DNA of 64,000 nt. Source: Theropithecus gelada. Its lineage: Eukaryota; Chordata; Mammalia; Primates; Cercopithecidae. The stretch is from contig NC_037669.1 of assembly GCF_003255815.1 (NCBI RefSeq), forward strand, positions 124,900,634-124,964,633. Direction: 5' to 3'. The notes beneath the pieces are model-generated. The model saw only the letters and a list, made by a program, of their open reading frames with translations. It searched no databases and was not told where the DNA came from. Below, piece by piece: positions 32,591-45,272 of this stretch; the first letter of the stretch is position 1, and each line of letters starts with the position of its first letter. Made by a program: the position numbers and the translations under genes.

Positions 32591-34124
32591 AATCCTTAAG
32601 GCAGGAAAGAAAAGCAGGTCTTTAATAGAAATGTTTTGCTTTGATATGGCTTTTTAATCATTCAACATATGAGCTATAATAAGCAGCCCCGGTTTCCTCT
32701 GGCTTGGGTGGTCTTTGAAAATTATTCTGCATGTGGCCATGGAAAGTTGCAGTGCTATGCTGCAGCAGCTGTGCCAATGAAATGAGTCAGAAACTGTTTG
32801 GAAACTCAAGACCGCGATGGAAGCACAATTTTTTTTTTTTTCATTTTTCCTGTTTCAATTAACCACAATTCCAAACTATGTAATATATTTTCCGATAAGC
32901 CAGTACAGAAAATGGTATCAAGAGTGCAACACGTTTAAGGCAGATTTGAAAGTCTTTCCACTTCTAATGCAGATCGACTCAATATGTTTCACATGTAAGT
33001 AAACCAAGTGGATTTTACTTTCATTTGAATTGCTAGCACTGGCCGTTTTAAAAGACAAACTATTTTTTGATAAAACCAATTTTTCAGACACTAAAATAAA
33101 TTACACTGAAGCATGCAACCTTTTGAAATCTATTTTTTCATTGTCAATATACTACATCCCATTATTTCAGATCTTAAACATAATTAAATGTCAGAAAATG
33201 TCGGTGAGTTATCTTTCAGTAATGATTTGCTAATTATTCTACTTGGGTACTTTTAAAAATCTTTAGATACTACAGTCTTTTGTTTCAAGATCTTCAAGTT
33301 TGGTAAGTTTAATCATTAAAGAAGCTTCTGTTCCTCTGGTAGGGTCTTTATTTTCTGGTTCAACCTACTAGATAGAAGACAACAAATAAAAATGAACCAA
33401 GAAAAGTTGAAAAGTGTGCTTTTTCAATTTGTTTCTTCTTTGGCCACTCTCTCTCAGCCCTAGAGGCAATAGCTGCTTTCCGCATTTGCTATTTCATTAT
33501 AGTTTTGGATTATCTTTTTCATCTTTTTGTCATAGTTAATAGTTGACAGTTTTGTATGTTTCTCTTGTTCAGATTGATGTGGTCTCCTTTCCTGATTGGA
33601 CTCTGCTAAATATACTCTTCCTTTTGCCTGGTATCTTCTTCCCCTTTCTATGCTCCAACAAGTTACAACTGAAAATTGTTCCCAGGCCCAAATCCCCACT
33701 TTATCTCTCTGGGCCTCAAGCAAAATAAGTTACTTTTAATTTTTTATTCACTGTGTTCACATGTTTAGAATACTCATACGACTATATCGAAGTGCTCTGC
33801 ATACACATCCCTCCCTCATTACATGTGAAGCTTCTAAATAATACAACCATGTCTTTTTGTCTTTGTTCCTCAAATGGTGAACATAATGCCTAGAACATAA
33901 TAGGTACCTAATCGTGTTTTATAAAGAAAATTGTGGAAAAAACATACATTCACTAACAACAAAACAAGTCCCTTAGGCAAGCCATTTTAATCAGAAAGGG
34001 ACATCAAAACCAGCATTAGATGTTTTGGAATTAAATGTAACATCTCACAATATTTAGTGACGCTTTATAACATAGTGTGTGTTTCTTCACTGTTTTTATT
34101 TTTTATTGTAAAAAACATTTTGAG
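32591..34124. other. Unassigned non-coding stretch
   Basis: About 1.5 kb with no named element. Short frames on both strands (for example 32817-33002 and 33460-33723) show no recognisable product. Confidence 0.5.
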
Positions 34125-34133
34125 ACTACTCTT
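34125..34133 (+). repeat. Left TSD of the short L1PA insertion
   Basis: 'actactctt' precedes the poly-T tail and recurs at 34371-34379. The final T is ambiguous with the tail. Confidence 0.85.
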
Positions 34134-34370
34134 TTTTTTTTTAATTTATTTATTATTATTATACTTTAAGTTGTAGGGTACATGTGCATAACGTGCAGGT
34201 TTGTTACATATGTATACTTGTGCCATGTTGGTGTGCTGCACCCATCAACTCGTCATTTACATCAGGTATAACTCCCAGTGCAATCCCTCCCCCCTCCCCC
34301 CTCCCCATGATAGGCCCCGGTGTGTGATGTTCCCCTTCCCGAGTCCAAGTGATCTCATTGTTCAGTTCCC
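34134..34370 (-). mobile_element. Severely 5'-truncated L1PA, 3'UTR only
   Basis: Minus-strand L1 3' end: T-run, 'attatactttaagttgtagg', 'tacatgtgcataacgtgcag', 'gtgctgcacccatcaactcg', the C-rich tract, then 'gatctcattgttcagttcc'. It is only about 240 bp long and flanked by a 9-bp TSD, so it is a complete, very short insertion rather than a deletion remnant. It has modest divergence from L1PA 3'UTRs. Confidence 0.93.
34285..34306 (-). other. G-quadruplex-type tract of the L1 3'UTR
   Basis: On the minus strand there are four runs of three or more G separated by single A residues (C-runs with single T on the plus strand). This G-rich tract is a known conserved feature of L1PA 3'UTRs and fits the quadruplex-forming pattern. 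Confidence 0.8.
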
Positions 34371-34379
34371 ACTACTCTT

Positions 34380-36249
34380 GGACAACGTTAAGTCCTTGCT
34401 TAAGAAGCTGTTATTTTACTTTTTTAAAATAAACGGAAGTGAGTAGATTGTAAAAGACTAAAATATGTCAGTTTTCTTTTCTTCCAGATGCAAGAAAAAT
34501 ATTAGTATATGTGTATCATAATGTGTATTTCCAGGTCCCCAATACATAGTAAAATCTTTGCTTTCCTCCTCGGATCTATCCAGAAAATGTAAATATCTGT
34601 TAATCTTGAACATCTTTGGATTGCAGCTATTTAATATGTCAAAGCTCTACTAGCCAACTTGAATTCAGTGAAAACGAGAAAAAAGCAGTTATTGTGATTA
34701 AATTATTTGGTTGAAGTTTTATACCGATGGGAATCAGTGGAGACTGAATTGAATCATAATTCTCCTTCTCTATGACCTCTGTCCCTGTCACCCATGAAAA
34801 TTTTATGTCCTAAATCTATACAGAGATTCCTAGGCATAGTTCAGAGAACAGAATTATCTACATCACTGTCATTGCCGTGGCAGTTAGTCAGCTTCTGCCT
34901 TAAAAATAAGTAATATTTCCACATGACCCTAAAAAGCCCCAGAAAGTTTTATAAAGGTAAAGTAATCTATCCTGATTTCCTAATTATTAAGGGGCTATAA
35001 ACACCAGTAAAGATACTCTGTTGAGTTATAAAAGGTTGATATTATAAGGTGTGAAAAAGTGGGGAAGGGACATGATTTACAAAATGTTTTCTGAAGCTTT
35101 AGATCAGAGAGTAAGTAAAAGGTTGAGCTGGTCATTTTCTATTTATAACCTGAGTATATTGATCTCTTTTTGGCCCAGAAATCAGAATACGGAATTTAAA
35201 GAAAATCTCTATCCACAGTGTGAAATTAGCTGAAAATGTCTTCTAGACATTAGACACTTTTTATCTGCTGTATACACAATAACGTTTAACACTAAGATCT
35301 AATATATATCATAATAAGAATGAAGGATAGACAAAATCGTAAACAATGGCTTATAAACTTCATCATAACCCTAGAACAAAATTCAACTCTTCTAACCACT
35401 TAGAGTCTGTGATTGGTTTTGAGCTCACTGATAGCAAAGCATTTATTTATAGAAAACCCTGACTATTCACCTCTCGAGGATTAGACTCTTAAAAAGGTTT
35501 TAGCCAGAAGATTTAGGAATTACATAGTCCTACGCTTCAGGTCACCATGATTCTGCAAAGTCCTGAAAGTGTGATTTCTCATTATAATTTCATCTTTGAG
35601 GGCAAAAGAACTATAACAATGTGTCTTACTGTCCATTGGATATTTTATGGTTGCAGGTTTTCCGAATTACTAAAAATGCTAGAGAAAAAATAAGTAAAAG
35701 GTTTATTTTCTTCTTTCCTACTATATCTGTTAGCAATAGTTTATTCTCTACCTTCTCTCATCTAATTAACTATACATACTTTAGTGCTATTTTGAATTAG
35801 GCAAATATTTTTTTTTTTTGTATTTGAAACACTAAAAATATGTATTCTGGAACATAATTTACCATTAAGCTTTATATTAATGTAGTACTGGTTTAGAATT
35901 TAACACTTTAGAAAATGTGACCAGAATTAAAAATATTTTCAAAATAAACAATGTATCATAACTAAGGAATAACTTCAAAATTTAAGATAGCCTTAAAATT
36001 TAGAAAACATTGTATTTTAATAAAGATACAAAAAAAGGTATAATATATCTTTATTTTACTATCAACTCCCAAAGGGAAAAAGAAATTAGGACCCTGCTAT
36101 AAAAACACCTGTCTCAATTAAGCATTCATTATATCAGTAAAGAGGAGAAAAACTGTGTATCAGTCCAGTGGAAACCTTAAGTAAACTCATCTCTACTTTC
36201 TTCCAACCCTGCATCCCTTCCCATTGAAATGACAATGAACTTCTTGTAG
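34380..36249. other. Unassigned non-coding stretch
   Basis: About 1.9 kb AT-rich DNA with no named element or convincing frame. Confidence 0.5.
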
Positions 36250-36650
36250 TAGGTTGAATAATGGTAGTATATGGAAATTATCCTGGATTATCTAGGTAAG
36301 TTAAATATTATCACAACAGCCATTAAAAGTGGAAGAGAGAGAGTAGAATCAGAGGGAGAAGTTATTATGGAAGAATAACTAGAGATGCAGTGTTGCTGGT
36401 TTTGAAGATGAAGGAAGGGGCACATGGACCACGGAATATATATGACCTCTAGCAGCTGGAAAAGCATGGAAGTGAATCTCATTCCTCCAGAAAGAAAGGC
36501 AGCTGTATTGACAATTGGAACTTAGTCAGTTGAAACCTACATTGGACTTCTAAATGGACTTACCAAATTTTAAACTAATTGATGTTATTTTAAAGGCACG
36601 GAATTTGTAGTACTTTTACAGCAGCAATAGAAAACGAATTCAATCATCGA
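36250..36650 (+). mobile_element. MLT1-type MaLR LTR
   Basis: Diverged LTR in sense: 'taggttgaataatggtagt' at the left, 'cctggattatctaggtaagt' in the middle, 'gcagctgtattgacaattgg' and 'tttgtagtacttttacagca' at the right. The layout matches the MLT1 family; the boundaries are approximate. Confidence 0.65.
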
Positions 36651-37077
36651 ATTAAAGTTCTGTGTCCTTTGCTTCTTTCTGTATTAATTCATCTACTGCC
36701 TATCATGTTCCACCAATGCTACTCATAGTTAATTCTTACTGTAAATTCTGCAATAGTGGTTCTTAAAATAAATAAACATTCATTTAACACCTATTTTGCC
36801 ATGCAAAAAGCTCTATTAGATTCTAGGGACGTTACCATCAATTAAACACAAAGCCTGCTGTCAATAGGGATCAATAAGTGTAGTCCACCATGAAAATAAT
36901 AAGAGTCAAACCTACAACATCTCACATCTTAACATTAAAAAAATAAACATAGCAAAGCCTAGAAAGATGTTTAATTGACTTCCTGTAGGTTATAGTAAAA
37001 ACTGCATATGTCCAAGATAACTTATCTAGAACAGCAGCTGTAATAGACAAATCTTGATTTTGCCTTCTGTATTATTT
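36651..37077. other. Unassigned stretch
   Basis: No named element between the two oppositely oriented MLT1 LTRs. Confidence 0.4.
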
Positions 37078-37533
37078 TCTAGGGCCACCATAATAAATTA
37101 CCAGAAACTTGTTGGTTTAAGTGACACAAATGTATCATCTCACAGCCCTGGAAAATAGAAGTCCAAGATAAAGACTTTAGCAGTGCTGGTGTTTTCTTAC
37201 AGCTACAAAAATTCATGTGTTCCATAACCTTTGTTCAGTTTCTGGTGATTTGATGGCAACTTTCCACATTCCTTAGCTGGCGTTGTAGAAGTATCATCCC
37301 AATCTTTGCATTTTTATTCATGTGGCATTCTCCCTATATACAAGTTTCTGTGTTCAAATGTTTCTTGTTCATAAGGACACCAGTCACAATGGATTAGTGC
37401 CCACCCTAATGATCTCATCATAACATTAATTATATCTTCAATGACTTTATTCCCAAGTAGATCATATTCTTCAATACAAGGTGTTAAGATGTCAAATATG
37501 AATTTTATAGGGACAAAATTCAACCCATAATAC
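37078..37533 (-). mobile_element. MLT1-type MaLR LTR, nearly complete
   Basis: Plus-strand reading goes from 'tattattttctagggccacc' through 'gtctaagatctcacagccct'-like sequence near 37130-37150, 'cataaggacaccagtcacaa' and 'cccaccctaatgatctcatc' to 'gggacaaaattcaacccata'. This is the reverse complement of an MLT1 LTR from end to end. Ancient and non-coding. Confidence 0.85.
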
Positions 37534-37669
37534 CATCCTACAATGAATTCCCCAATTATGTTTTTTTATTTGAGAAATCCATTACAAATGCTTGATTTCC
37601 TGAATCTTACCCACCTGTGCAGATACGGGCAGATAATTTAAGTTGGGCTAATTAGCGTTTCATCCTGTG

Positions 37670-37723
37670 TCAGAGTTCTCCAGAGAAACTAGGGTGGATG
37701 GATAGATAGATGAATGGATAGAC

Positions 37724-37763
<40 letters not shown>

Positions 37764-37777
37764 GGATAGATAGATAC

Positions 37778-37830
<53 letters not shown>

Positions 37831-38180
37831 TAGATAAATAGGATTTGAGATTTAGGTGACACAAGTATGGGAGCCAAGAAGCCCCACAATGTACTGTGTG
37901 CAAGCTGCATGATCAGGAAGGCCTGTGGTATAATTCATTCTGAGTCTGAAAGCCTGAAGACCAAGGATGCTGACCACTGGCTGAATGAAATAGACATCAC
38001 AGTTCAATAAGATACAGTGGATATGCCCCTTTTCCACTGTTTTGTTCTATCCAGGCTCTTGAGGGGTTGGATGATGCCTGCTGCCATTGGTGCTTCCACC
38101 AATGGGATCTTCTTTATACAGGCCACTGCTAATCTCTTTTACCCTGACAGAAGAAACTCAGAAACAATGTTTTACTATCA
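37670..38180 (-). mobile_element. Ancient LTR-like repeat, left part (split by an L1)
   Basis: Same family as 24382-24952. It opens with 'cagagttctccagagaaac', carries a microsatellite where the other copy has a TA tract, then continues to the 'gaaactcagaaacaatg' region before being interrupted by an L1. The remainder ('agttgacacatgaaattaac') resumes at 39240. Confidence 0.7.
37696..37839. repeat. (GATA)n/(GACA)n microsatellite
   Basis: About 140 bp of GATA units with occasional GATG and GACA variants, ending with a GACA block (37813-37830). Likely highly polymorphic. It sits inside the LTR-like repeat at the position where the family usually has an AT-rich simple tract. Confidence 0.95.
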
Positions 38181-38191
38181 GATAACTTTTA
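38181..38191 (+). repeat. Candidate left TSD of the inverted L1
   Basis: 'gataactttta' here compares with 'gataccttttaa' at 39228-39239, with one mismatch. Both lie exactly at the edges of the L1, where the older LTR-like repeat is interrupted. Confidence 0.6.
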
Positions 38192-38908
38192 TTTTAGGCT
38201 TAGGGATACATGTGCAGGTTTGTTATGTAGGTAAACTGCACATCATGGGGGTTTAATGTATAGATTATTTTATTACCAAGGTAATAAGCATAGTACCCAA
38301 CAGGCATTTTTTTTTCTCATGCTCTCCCTTTCCCAATCTCCCTCCTGAGGTATTATTTGTTCCCTTGCTGTTCTCTTGTTGTTACTGTCCATGTGCTCTT
38401 GTTTTTAGCTTCTACTTATAAGTGAGAACATGTGGTATTCGGTTTTCTGTATCTGCATTAGTTTGCTTAGGATAGTGCTCCCCCAGCTCCATCCATGTTC
38501 CTGTAAAGGACATGATCTTGTTATTTTTATGGCTGCACAGTATTCTATGCTATATACATACTACATTCTCTTTATCAGTCTACTGTTGAATGGCATTTAG
38601 GTTGATTCCATGCCTTTGCTGTTGTGAACAGTGCTGAATATATGCTTGCATATGTCTTTATATTAAAATGATTTCTATTTCTTTGGATATATACCCAATA
38701 ATGGGATTTCTGGCTCTAATAGTAATTCTGTTTTAAGCTCTTTGAGGAATATTCACCTGGCTTTCCATATGAGTGAATGAATTTACACTCCCACCAGCAG
38801 GAGCTAAGCATTTCATTTTCTCTGCCACCTCACCAGCATCTGTTAGTTTTTGACTTTTTAATAATGATTATTCTGACCATTGTAAAAGTATATCTCATTG
38901 TGGTTTTG
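38192..38908 (-). mobile_element. L1 3' end, non-inverted segment (5'-inverted element)
   Basis: Antisense L1 3'UTR and ORF2 C-terminal part: 'ggatacatgtgcaggtttgt', 'gagaacatgtggtattcggt', 'gatagtgctcccccagctcc', 'ttggatatatacccaata', 'ctcaccagcatctgttagtt' and 'tatctcattgtggttttg'. It joins at about 38909 to sense L1, which ends in L1 order where this begins. Age is older than L1PA8 by its divergence. Confidence 0.92.
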
Positions 38909-39230
38909 CAATTGCAACAAAAACAAAAATTGACAACTGAAATTTAACTACATTAAAGAGCTTTGAAGAGCAAAAGAAACTATCAAAAGAGCAAATAGAC
39001 AACCCACAGAATGAGAGAAAATATTTTTAAATTGTGCATCTGACAAAGGCCTAATATCCAGAATCTCCAGGGAACTTAAATTTATAAGCAAAAAACAAGT
39101 AACTCCATTAAAAAGTGAACAAAGTTTATGAATACTTTTCAAAAGAAGACATATGTGTGGCCAAAAGAGTGTAAAAAAGTGTTCAACCTCCTTAATCATT
39201 AGAGAAATGCAAATCGAAACCACAATGGAT
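38909..39230 (+). mobile_element. L1 ORF2 segment, inverted 5' part of the same insertion
   Basis: Sense ORF2: 'aacaaaaacaaaaattgaca', 'gagcaaaagaaactatcaaa', 'ctaatatccagaatctccag', 'aaaagaagacatatgtgtgg' and 'gaaatgcaaatcgaaaccac'. Its right edge overlaps the start of the antisense segment by roughly a dozen bases of L1 ('aaaccacaatg'). Confidence 0.92.
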
Positions 39231-39236
39231 ACCTTT

Positions 39237-39272
39237 TAAGTTAGCTAAGTTGACACATGAAATTAACCATCA
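39237..39272 (-). mobile_element. Ancient LTR-like repeat, right end
   Basis: 'agctaagttgacacatgaaa' followed by 'ttaaccatcac' completes the repeat begun at 37670, showing that the L1 landed inside it. Confidence 0.7.
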
Positions 39273-40029
39273 CAAATCCTTAGTTACAGTTATTATTTTG
39301 GTGAATGGAATATTACTAAGCTAAGCAAATGAGCACCATCTCTTTGAAGTTTGCCTTAGCAATGGAGAAAGTGACATTTTTTTGTGGTTCATGTTAGAAT
39401 GAAATATTGGAACAGCTCTTGGTCAATTTCTTTTTCTGTTATATGAATAAAATCTGACTAATAATGAAGCCAACACAGAGAAAATTGGAACACTGATAAG
39501 GAAAACAACATCTTGATATAGTTAATTACCTGGATCTGTCTGTATGTGAAGACTTCCCTTTGAATTTTTTATGTTATAATTCAATAAATTATCCCTTTAT
39601 ATTTAAATAAGTGAGATTTGGATTTCTGGCATAAAAATGAGGAAAGTTCTGCTTGAATAGTTTTCTGGATAAGCAGTCAGGGGTGAAATCTCAGGTAAAT
39701 TGATAATTCCAAAGTGTTCATAACATAAAATGTATTCATATATAATATCTATTATGCAATTAAACCTTGATGACAAGATTAAGTATAAAACGAGCCTTTG
39801 ACTTTTTTAATGTGAATATTCAATGTGCTTTAGATGTTCAGTCTAATAATCCATTTTCAAATAAAAATACAACTGTATTTTTCAAATAAAATGGAGGGAA
39901 TGATTGGAGGTATTTTCATGTAGTATATTCTATTTAAAGTTTGTTATTTTCCTTTAATTGCTATTATGGGAAAATCAATACTACTCTATTTTTCTACTGT
40001 GCCACATTTTGCTATATCAACATAGATAT
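39273..40029. other. Unassigned stretch
   Basis: No named element; AT-rich. Confidence 0.45.
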
Positions 40030-40580
40030 ATCCCAGAATTGTGTTTCCCAGAATCTGTTTTTCTGTATGGTTCTGAGTTATATTTGGCCTTAGGAAAACT
40101 TAAAGAAGAATGAAGTAATAGCCATCAGTCTTGGAATGTTATCACAATCAGATGTGGTGACAAAACCACAAAGTAGCTGGAATATCACTGTGTTTCCTGA
40201 CTTTCCAATGGTTCCTTTTCTGACTGTTGAATCTGTTTTCCAAAAATATTCCAAGATCCTTAGATGCAGATCCTGAGAAGCAGTACGTACACAGACATAA
40301 CAGCTTCCCACAGGCCTTTCAACCAGCTCTGCTTTGTGAACTCACTGCTGGGGCAAGAGGTAATAATGGGTGTCTCATATTTCCCTGAGAGTCTTATCTG
40401 TCTACTTGTACCAGTGCTTCAGCCAGATTGTTGGTAACTCCTTCCTTGATCCTAGTAAACTTTCTTAAACAACTCTTCCCACAACTGTGTAAGGTATAAT
40501 TTTAATAATAACCCTCTTACCTTAATCTTACTTACAGTATCTTTGTTTTCTTGAGTGAACTCTGACTGATACAACAGCTC
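40030..40580 (+). mobile_element. Possible ancient LTR-like repeat
   Basis: The right end 'tgagtgaactctgactgata' and the left 'cccagaattgtgtttcccag' resemble the edges of old mammalian LTRs, and the segment is less AT-rich than its flanks. I cannot name a family, and it could be single-copy DNA. Confidence 0.35.
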
Positions 40581-43500
40581 AAATTAGCACTCAGAAACAT
40601 GTTAAATCTTTACTGTCATGCTATCACTTGTTGAACGCTTGAGTTATTTGCCTAGTTCTTTCTGAAGCTCATAAACACAGATGTTTGATAGAGTACATTT
40701 GGTTTACTTTACCTAATAGTTTTATTTAAAGATTAACTTTCTACCGACCATATTCAGCCTCAGTGAGAACTGGCAATGTCTAGATTGTTCTTTTCTTCTA
40801 CATAATTTCAAAGGAAAATAAAAGGGAGGGATATAGATTATAAACACAATTAGGGCAGAGATTTTACCTGTTTTGGGTACTGCTTTTTCCTGAGTACCTA
40901 CAACAGTGTCTGGCATGTAGTAGAAGTTCCATAAGTATTGGTAGAATAAACAAACTGGATGTGCTGGATTTTTCTAGATTTTTAAATTAGTTATTGTAGA
41001 GGACTATCTATAAAATGCCACCTCTTCCCATTCTTGGAAATAACTCTTTTTTTTTTTTTTTTTCTCGGTAAAGCTTCACCTTATAACTTCAAAAATGCTA
41101 TTTTGAAAGGAGCTAACTTAGTCTATATAGCTGCCATAATTTTCTTGTTAAGGTTTAGTTTTGCATCCCAAATTGAACTTCTTTTAAGTGGTTTAGATTT
41201 ATTTTTCTCAACCTGTACAACTGAACCAATAGTACACGAATAAGTGTCTTCTTCTGAACACATTTTTTTAACTAAGAAATGAGGGACATTTGAGTGACAG
41301 ACACCTCAAGTGTAAGGTTTTGGAGCTCCCAGAGCCATATTTACTCCCATGTAGAGAAAGCCTGCTGGCAATGAAGTGAATAATGCCACCATACAGAGAG
41401 GCAGAGCTGAGAAATTATACTGTTCCTTTGAGGTATCCAAATCCCTGCTTCTGGTTGGCCCTTAGGCCTATCTGTTTCCCAACATTTCCTATAGTTTCAA
41501 TGTTCTACCATTTAAATGAGATAACTTGGTATGATCACAATACTTGTCTTTATTTCACTTATGTTAATTCTTTTTGCACTTCCGTTTCCGGCAGTTAGGT
41601 AATCAGGGCAGCATTTTTTTGGAATAAGATAGGCTACACTGCGATAACAAGCAAACCACGTGATTTTAATAGTTTGACCTAGGTCCTGAAGTGTCTTGAA
41701 GATAGTTTTCTTTTAGATAGTGATTCAGGTCTTCAGATAATTTCAATTATATGGCTCAGTATCATCTCAATATATTGATTACACTGAAACTCTGATAGCT
41801 ACAGTAACAGCACAGTAAACTGACAAAAGCTCTTAAGCACCCAGGTTAAATTTGGCACATATCACTCGTAGCTCAAGTTAATTGTACAAAATTACTCATA
41901 TGGCAACCAACAAAACTATAAGGAAGCCTTGAAGGAACAGACAAGAGAAAAATTTGGTGAGCCCCACTCCCTCTGCCTCATCAGCTATTATGTGAGCTTT
42001 ACCTCTGGAGAAAACAGTAGTAAATTTTGTCCTCCAAAGAGTACCTAATAAGTCTAACCTTTGGAAGAACATAAAGAATCTAGCCTTATATTTTACCATG
42101 ATTTTATACAGGATTTGGTGGTTGTCAATAGGCTTTCTGTATGAGCTAGGTACTATCTTAAACGAAAGCTAAGAGGCATTATCTTCTCATGCTTGCATAT
42201 GTTGCATCTAGTGAGATATTTAAAATTTAGGAAATGTTGATGCTAGCTGAATAGCTGCTTGAAATATTGTAATTTAAAAATAGAACTTTTTCTTTAAATG
42301 ATCTAACACCTTAAACGTTACACATTTAAAAAAAACATTATACTCTTATGCTAAAGCTTATGTTTATGTGTGTACATGCATAAATACATGTGTGTCAAAG
42401 ATGAGTAATTTTGAGAGAAAAGTGAAGGTAGGCAGTGTGGGACTTCTCCAGAAAACATGTTCATTTTGTCAAGGAGAAAGTAATATGTGTCATGACAAAC
42501 CACAGTGTTGATTTGATTGGTACTGCTTAGTGAACCGATGTTACTAAGAGGACTTTACATTAGGTATATTATGAGAAATCAATAATGAAGGTTGTCTTCA
42601 TTAGGCTGTATATAATTTTATTTCCATAAGAAAATACCAAGGAAACCATTTATGATTAGAAAAACATGTAGAGAAAAATTTTAGCACATATCATCATAAC
42701 GAACAATATTTTTACTCCTAAAATATAAATTTTGAATAAATAATAAATAATTTTATATAGTCAGTAATTGAGCCTTTGTATTTATTGGATGATGAAAATT
42801 TGATTGTTTACTACAAAAAAATCAGATACATTGCGCCATTCAAGGTACGGGGGAAAAAAATCCTATATGCCCACAAAAATGTCATAACCTGAGGATATAT
42901 TTTCCCTCTTAGTTCTCCTTTGACAACAAATTACAACATTAGTAATTGAAATGCTATATAATTTTTTCAGTAAAATAGCTTATTACTTATTTCTCCTTAT
43001 AGTTTATGTACATTGCCCAAAGCTTAATATCTGTCAAAAACATATATACTGGCACATTTATGTAGTTGAAATATTTTTAAAACTACTTGATGACTCTTCA
43101 TGCTGTGAAAGAAATTTTAATGTTATATATCTTTAAATCCCAAGTCTCCCAAGTGAATTAAACAATTCATTTTCAGAAAATCTTCACAACTATTAAAAGG
43201 CATGTACATATGTATTTTTATATGTGCAAAAAATGAATAAATCCAGAGATAACTGTTTTTAAACCTAAATATTTGATCAAATAATATATATGAATAGGCA
43301 TAAATTATGCACTTAATCAATGAGAATTGATGTTCATTATTTGTTTTGTTTTTACTAAGATCATAAAGCAGGGAGAGAAAAAAATAGAAGCAAAAATCTA
43401 ATTATTTTCATCCATTGGTAAGATACGATGATGAAGTGATTAATATAATCCCATGGGTTCTTAAATCATACCTAATATTAGGGAGGAAGTAATGGAATTT

Positions 43501-44870
43501 TAGAGATTCCTGCTGCTAGCATTCTCAGGACTGATGGTATTTACTCATTTACATTTAAGATAATCCAATATAAATTCCAACTTAATATACAACCTCTGCT
43601 ATTCTGTCATCCCAACCCAGTGGGTTTAGCCTTATTTTGCATATCTGAGTTCATCTATGCCAACATGTCTCTTGATAATCTGCTATCATTGAAACCTGTC
43701 TGCTTAAATGAGACAAACTGGAGAAAATTGATATTCTAGCCTTCGAATAGAACCTAGAGGTGTGGGAAAGTGAGACTTTCAATGACTCATGAAGTCCCTT
43801 AACTAGAAGAGATCTTTACATGCTTCTGAACCACCATGAAATCCTGTGAGTGTTTCTTACTTATTATACTTGCTTACAAGTAATAAAGCACAAATCCTGT
43901 TGTTCAAATTTATCTCTTGAAAGACTTAAAATTCCAGTTGATTGAAACTACAAAGTGGGAAATACTTTTCTAAGGATTATGTTTCAAAAACAAGAAGCAA
44001 AAAGAAAAAAAGAAAAAAACAGGTGCTTTGTTCACAGTCATAAGGATCTGAAAGACTGTTTCTATCAGCACTCTTATCCTAAGGAATCTCCTTGAGGGAG
44101 AAGCACCGAGAACACAGAGCTTCATAGCAGAGCTATAATGCAGAATCTGAAGTATATTTATGGTTACAATTTGCACAGATCACTTAGTGTTAGTGCTCTA
44201 ACACGGTGCTCATGATCACAGCACAAATCACACTTTAATTTTAACCTTTGCAGTTCATCAATAGATTCAATATCAAAAATAATTCAGGACTGACACTACT
44301 GGTTTACAGGTAAGTTTAACAAGAATGGGGAGGCTTAGTGATGTATTAGTTGGCTTGTCAAGTGAGGCATAAAGATTCACGACTCTTAACCTATGTTTCC
44401 ATCACAAACTCAGTGCCATAAATAATGCAAGCAGCTAATCAGGCATAGAAAATATATACAGTGTCATTGAAAATAAGTTATTTGTATTATTCAAGCTTTT
44501 AAAAATGTATCCTATGTAAAGTAATACAGTGACATAACTCATGAAAAATCTGTGCTGACTCATAACCAATATTCAATGTTTATTTTTAAAGTTTTGTTAC
44601 TATAGTTCTATGATATAGCATTATTTCTTAAACACTAACAGTCTCTTTAGATAAAATGATTTAGCTTAAGTTAAATTATGATTTATACATAACATTAATT
44701 GCTAAGATTTAAAGTGAATTCCAAGACAATGTTTTATAACTTCTTTTATTACATATTTTAAGTTAGGAAAATAATTTATAATAAATACCAACATAAGATA
44801 AAATCTACAGCAAACTTGATAGATTGAAAATTATGGAGAGCAGATGAATGAGAATCTTCACTCTGAACTT
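40581..44870. other. Long unassigned non-coding stretch
   Basis: Over 4 kb in which I recognise no repeat, RNA gene or coding frame. A T-run at 41047-41063 is the only simple tract of note. Ancient repeats too diverged to see by eye are likely. Confidence 0.5.
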
Positions 44871-44871
44871 G

Positions 44872-45272
44872 TATTAGTTTCCTAGTGCTGCCTTATCAAA
44901 ACATGACAAACTAGATGGCTTGAATGACAGAAAATTACTGTCACAAAATTTTGGAGGCTAGAAGTCTTACATTGAGTGTCATCAGGGTTTTCATTTTTGT
45001 TTTTGTTTTCATGACTAGGAGGAAGAATTTCCTCTGTGCCACTCCTCTAGTTTCTAGTGGCCTCAAGAGTTTCTTCACTTGTATATGGATTTTTCCTTGT
45101 GCTTTCAAATTGTATTTCCTTTGTGTGTGTCTAGTTCAAAATTTCCTCTATTTATAAGGACACCAGTCACATTGGATTAGAATCCAGCCTAACGACATCA
45201 TCTTAACGTGACAAAGGGTTAGAGTTCTGATGTATCTTTTGTGGGGAAGAAACAAAACTCAACTTACCATAA
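44872..45272 (-). mobile_element. MLT1-type MaLR LTR
   Basis: Plus-strand reading from 'cttgtattagtttcctagtg' via 'tttggaggctagaagtctta', 'aaggacaccagtcacattgg' and 'acgacatcatcttaacgtga' to 'aactcaacttaccataa', the reverse complement of an MLT1 LTR. It is in the same orientation and similar length as 37078-37533. Confidence 0.82.

Noticed and set aside
37696..37839. GATA array as clustered GATA-factor binding sites
   Set aside because: The array is a slippage-type microsatellite within an old LTR-like repeat. GATA motifs in simple repeats are not evidence of regulation.
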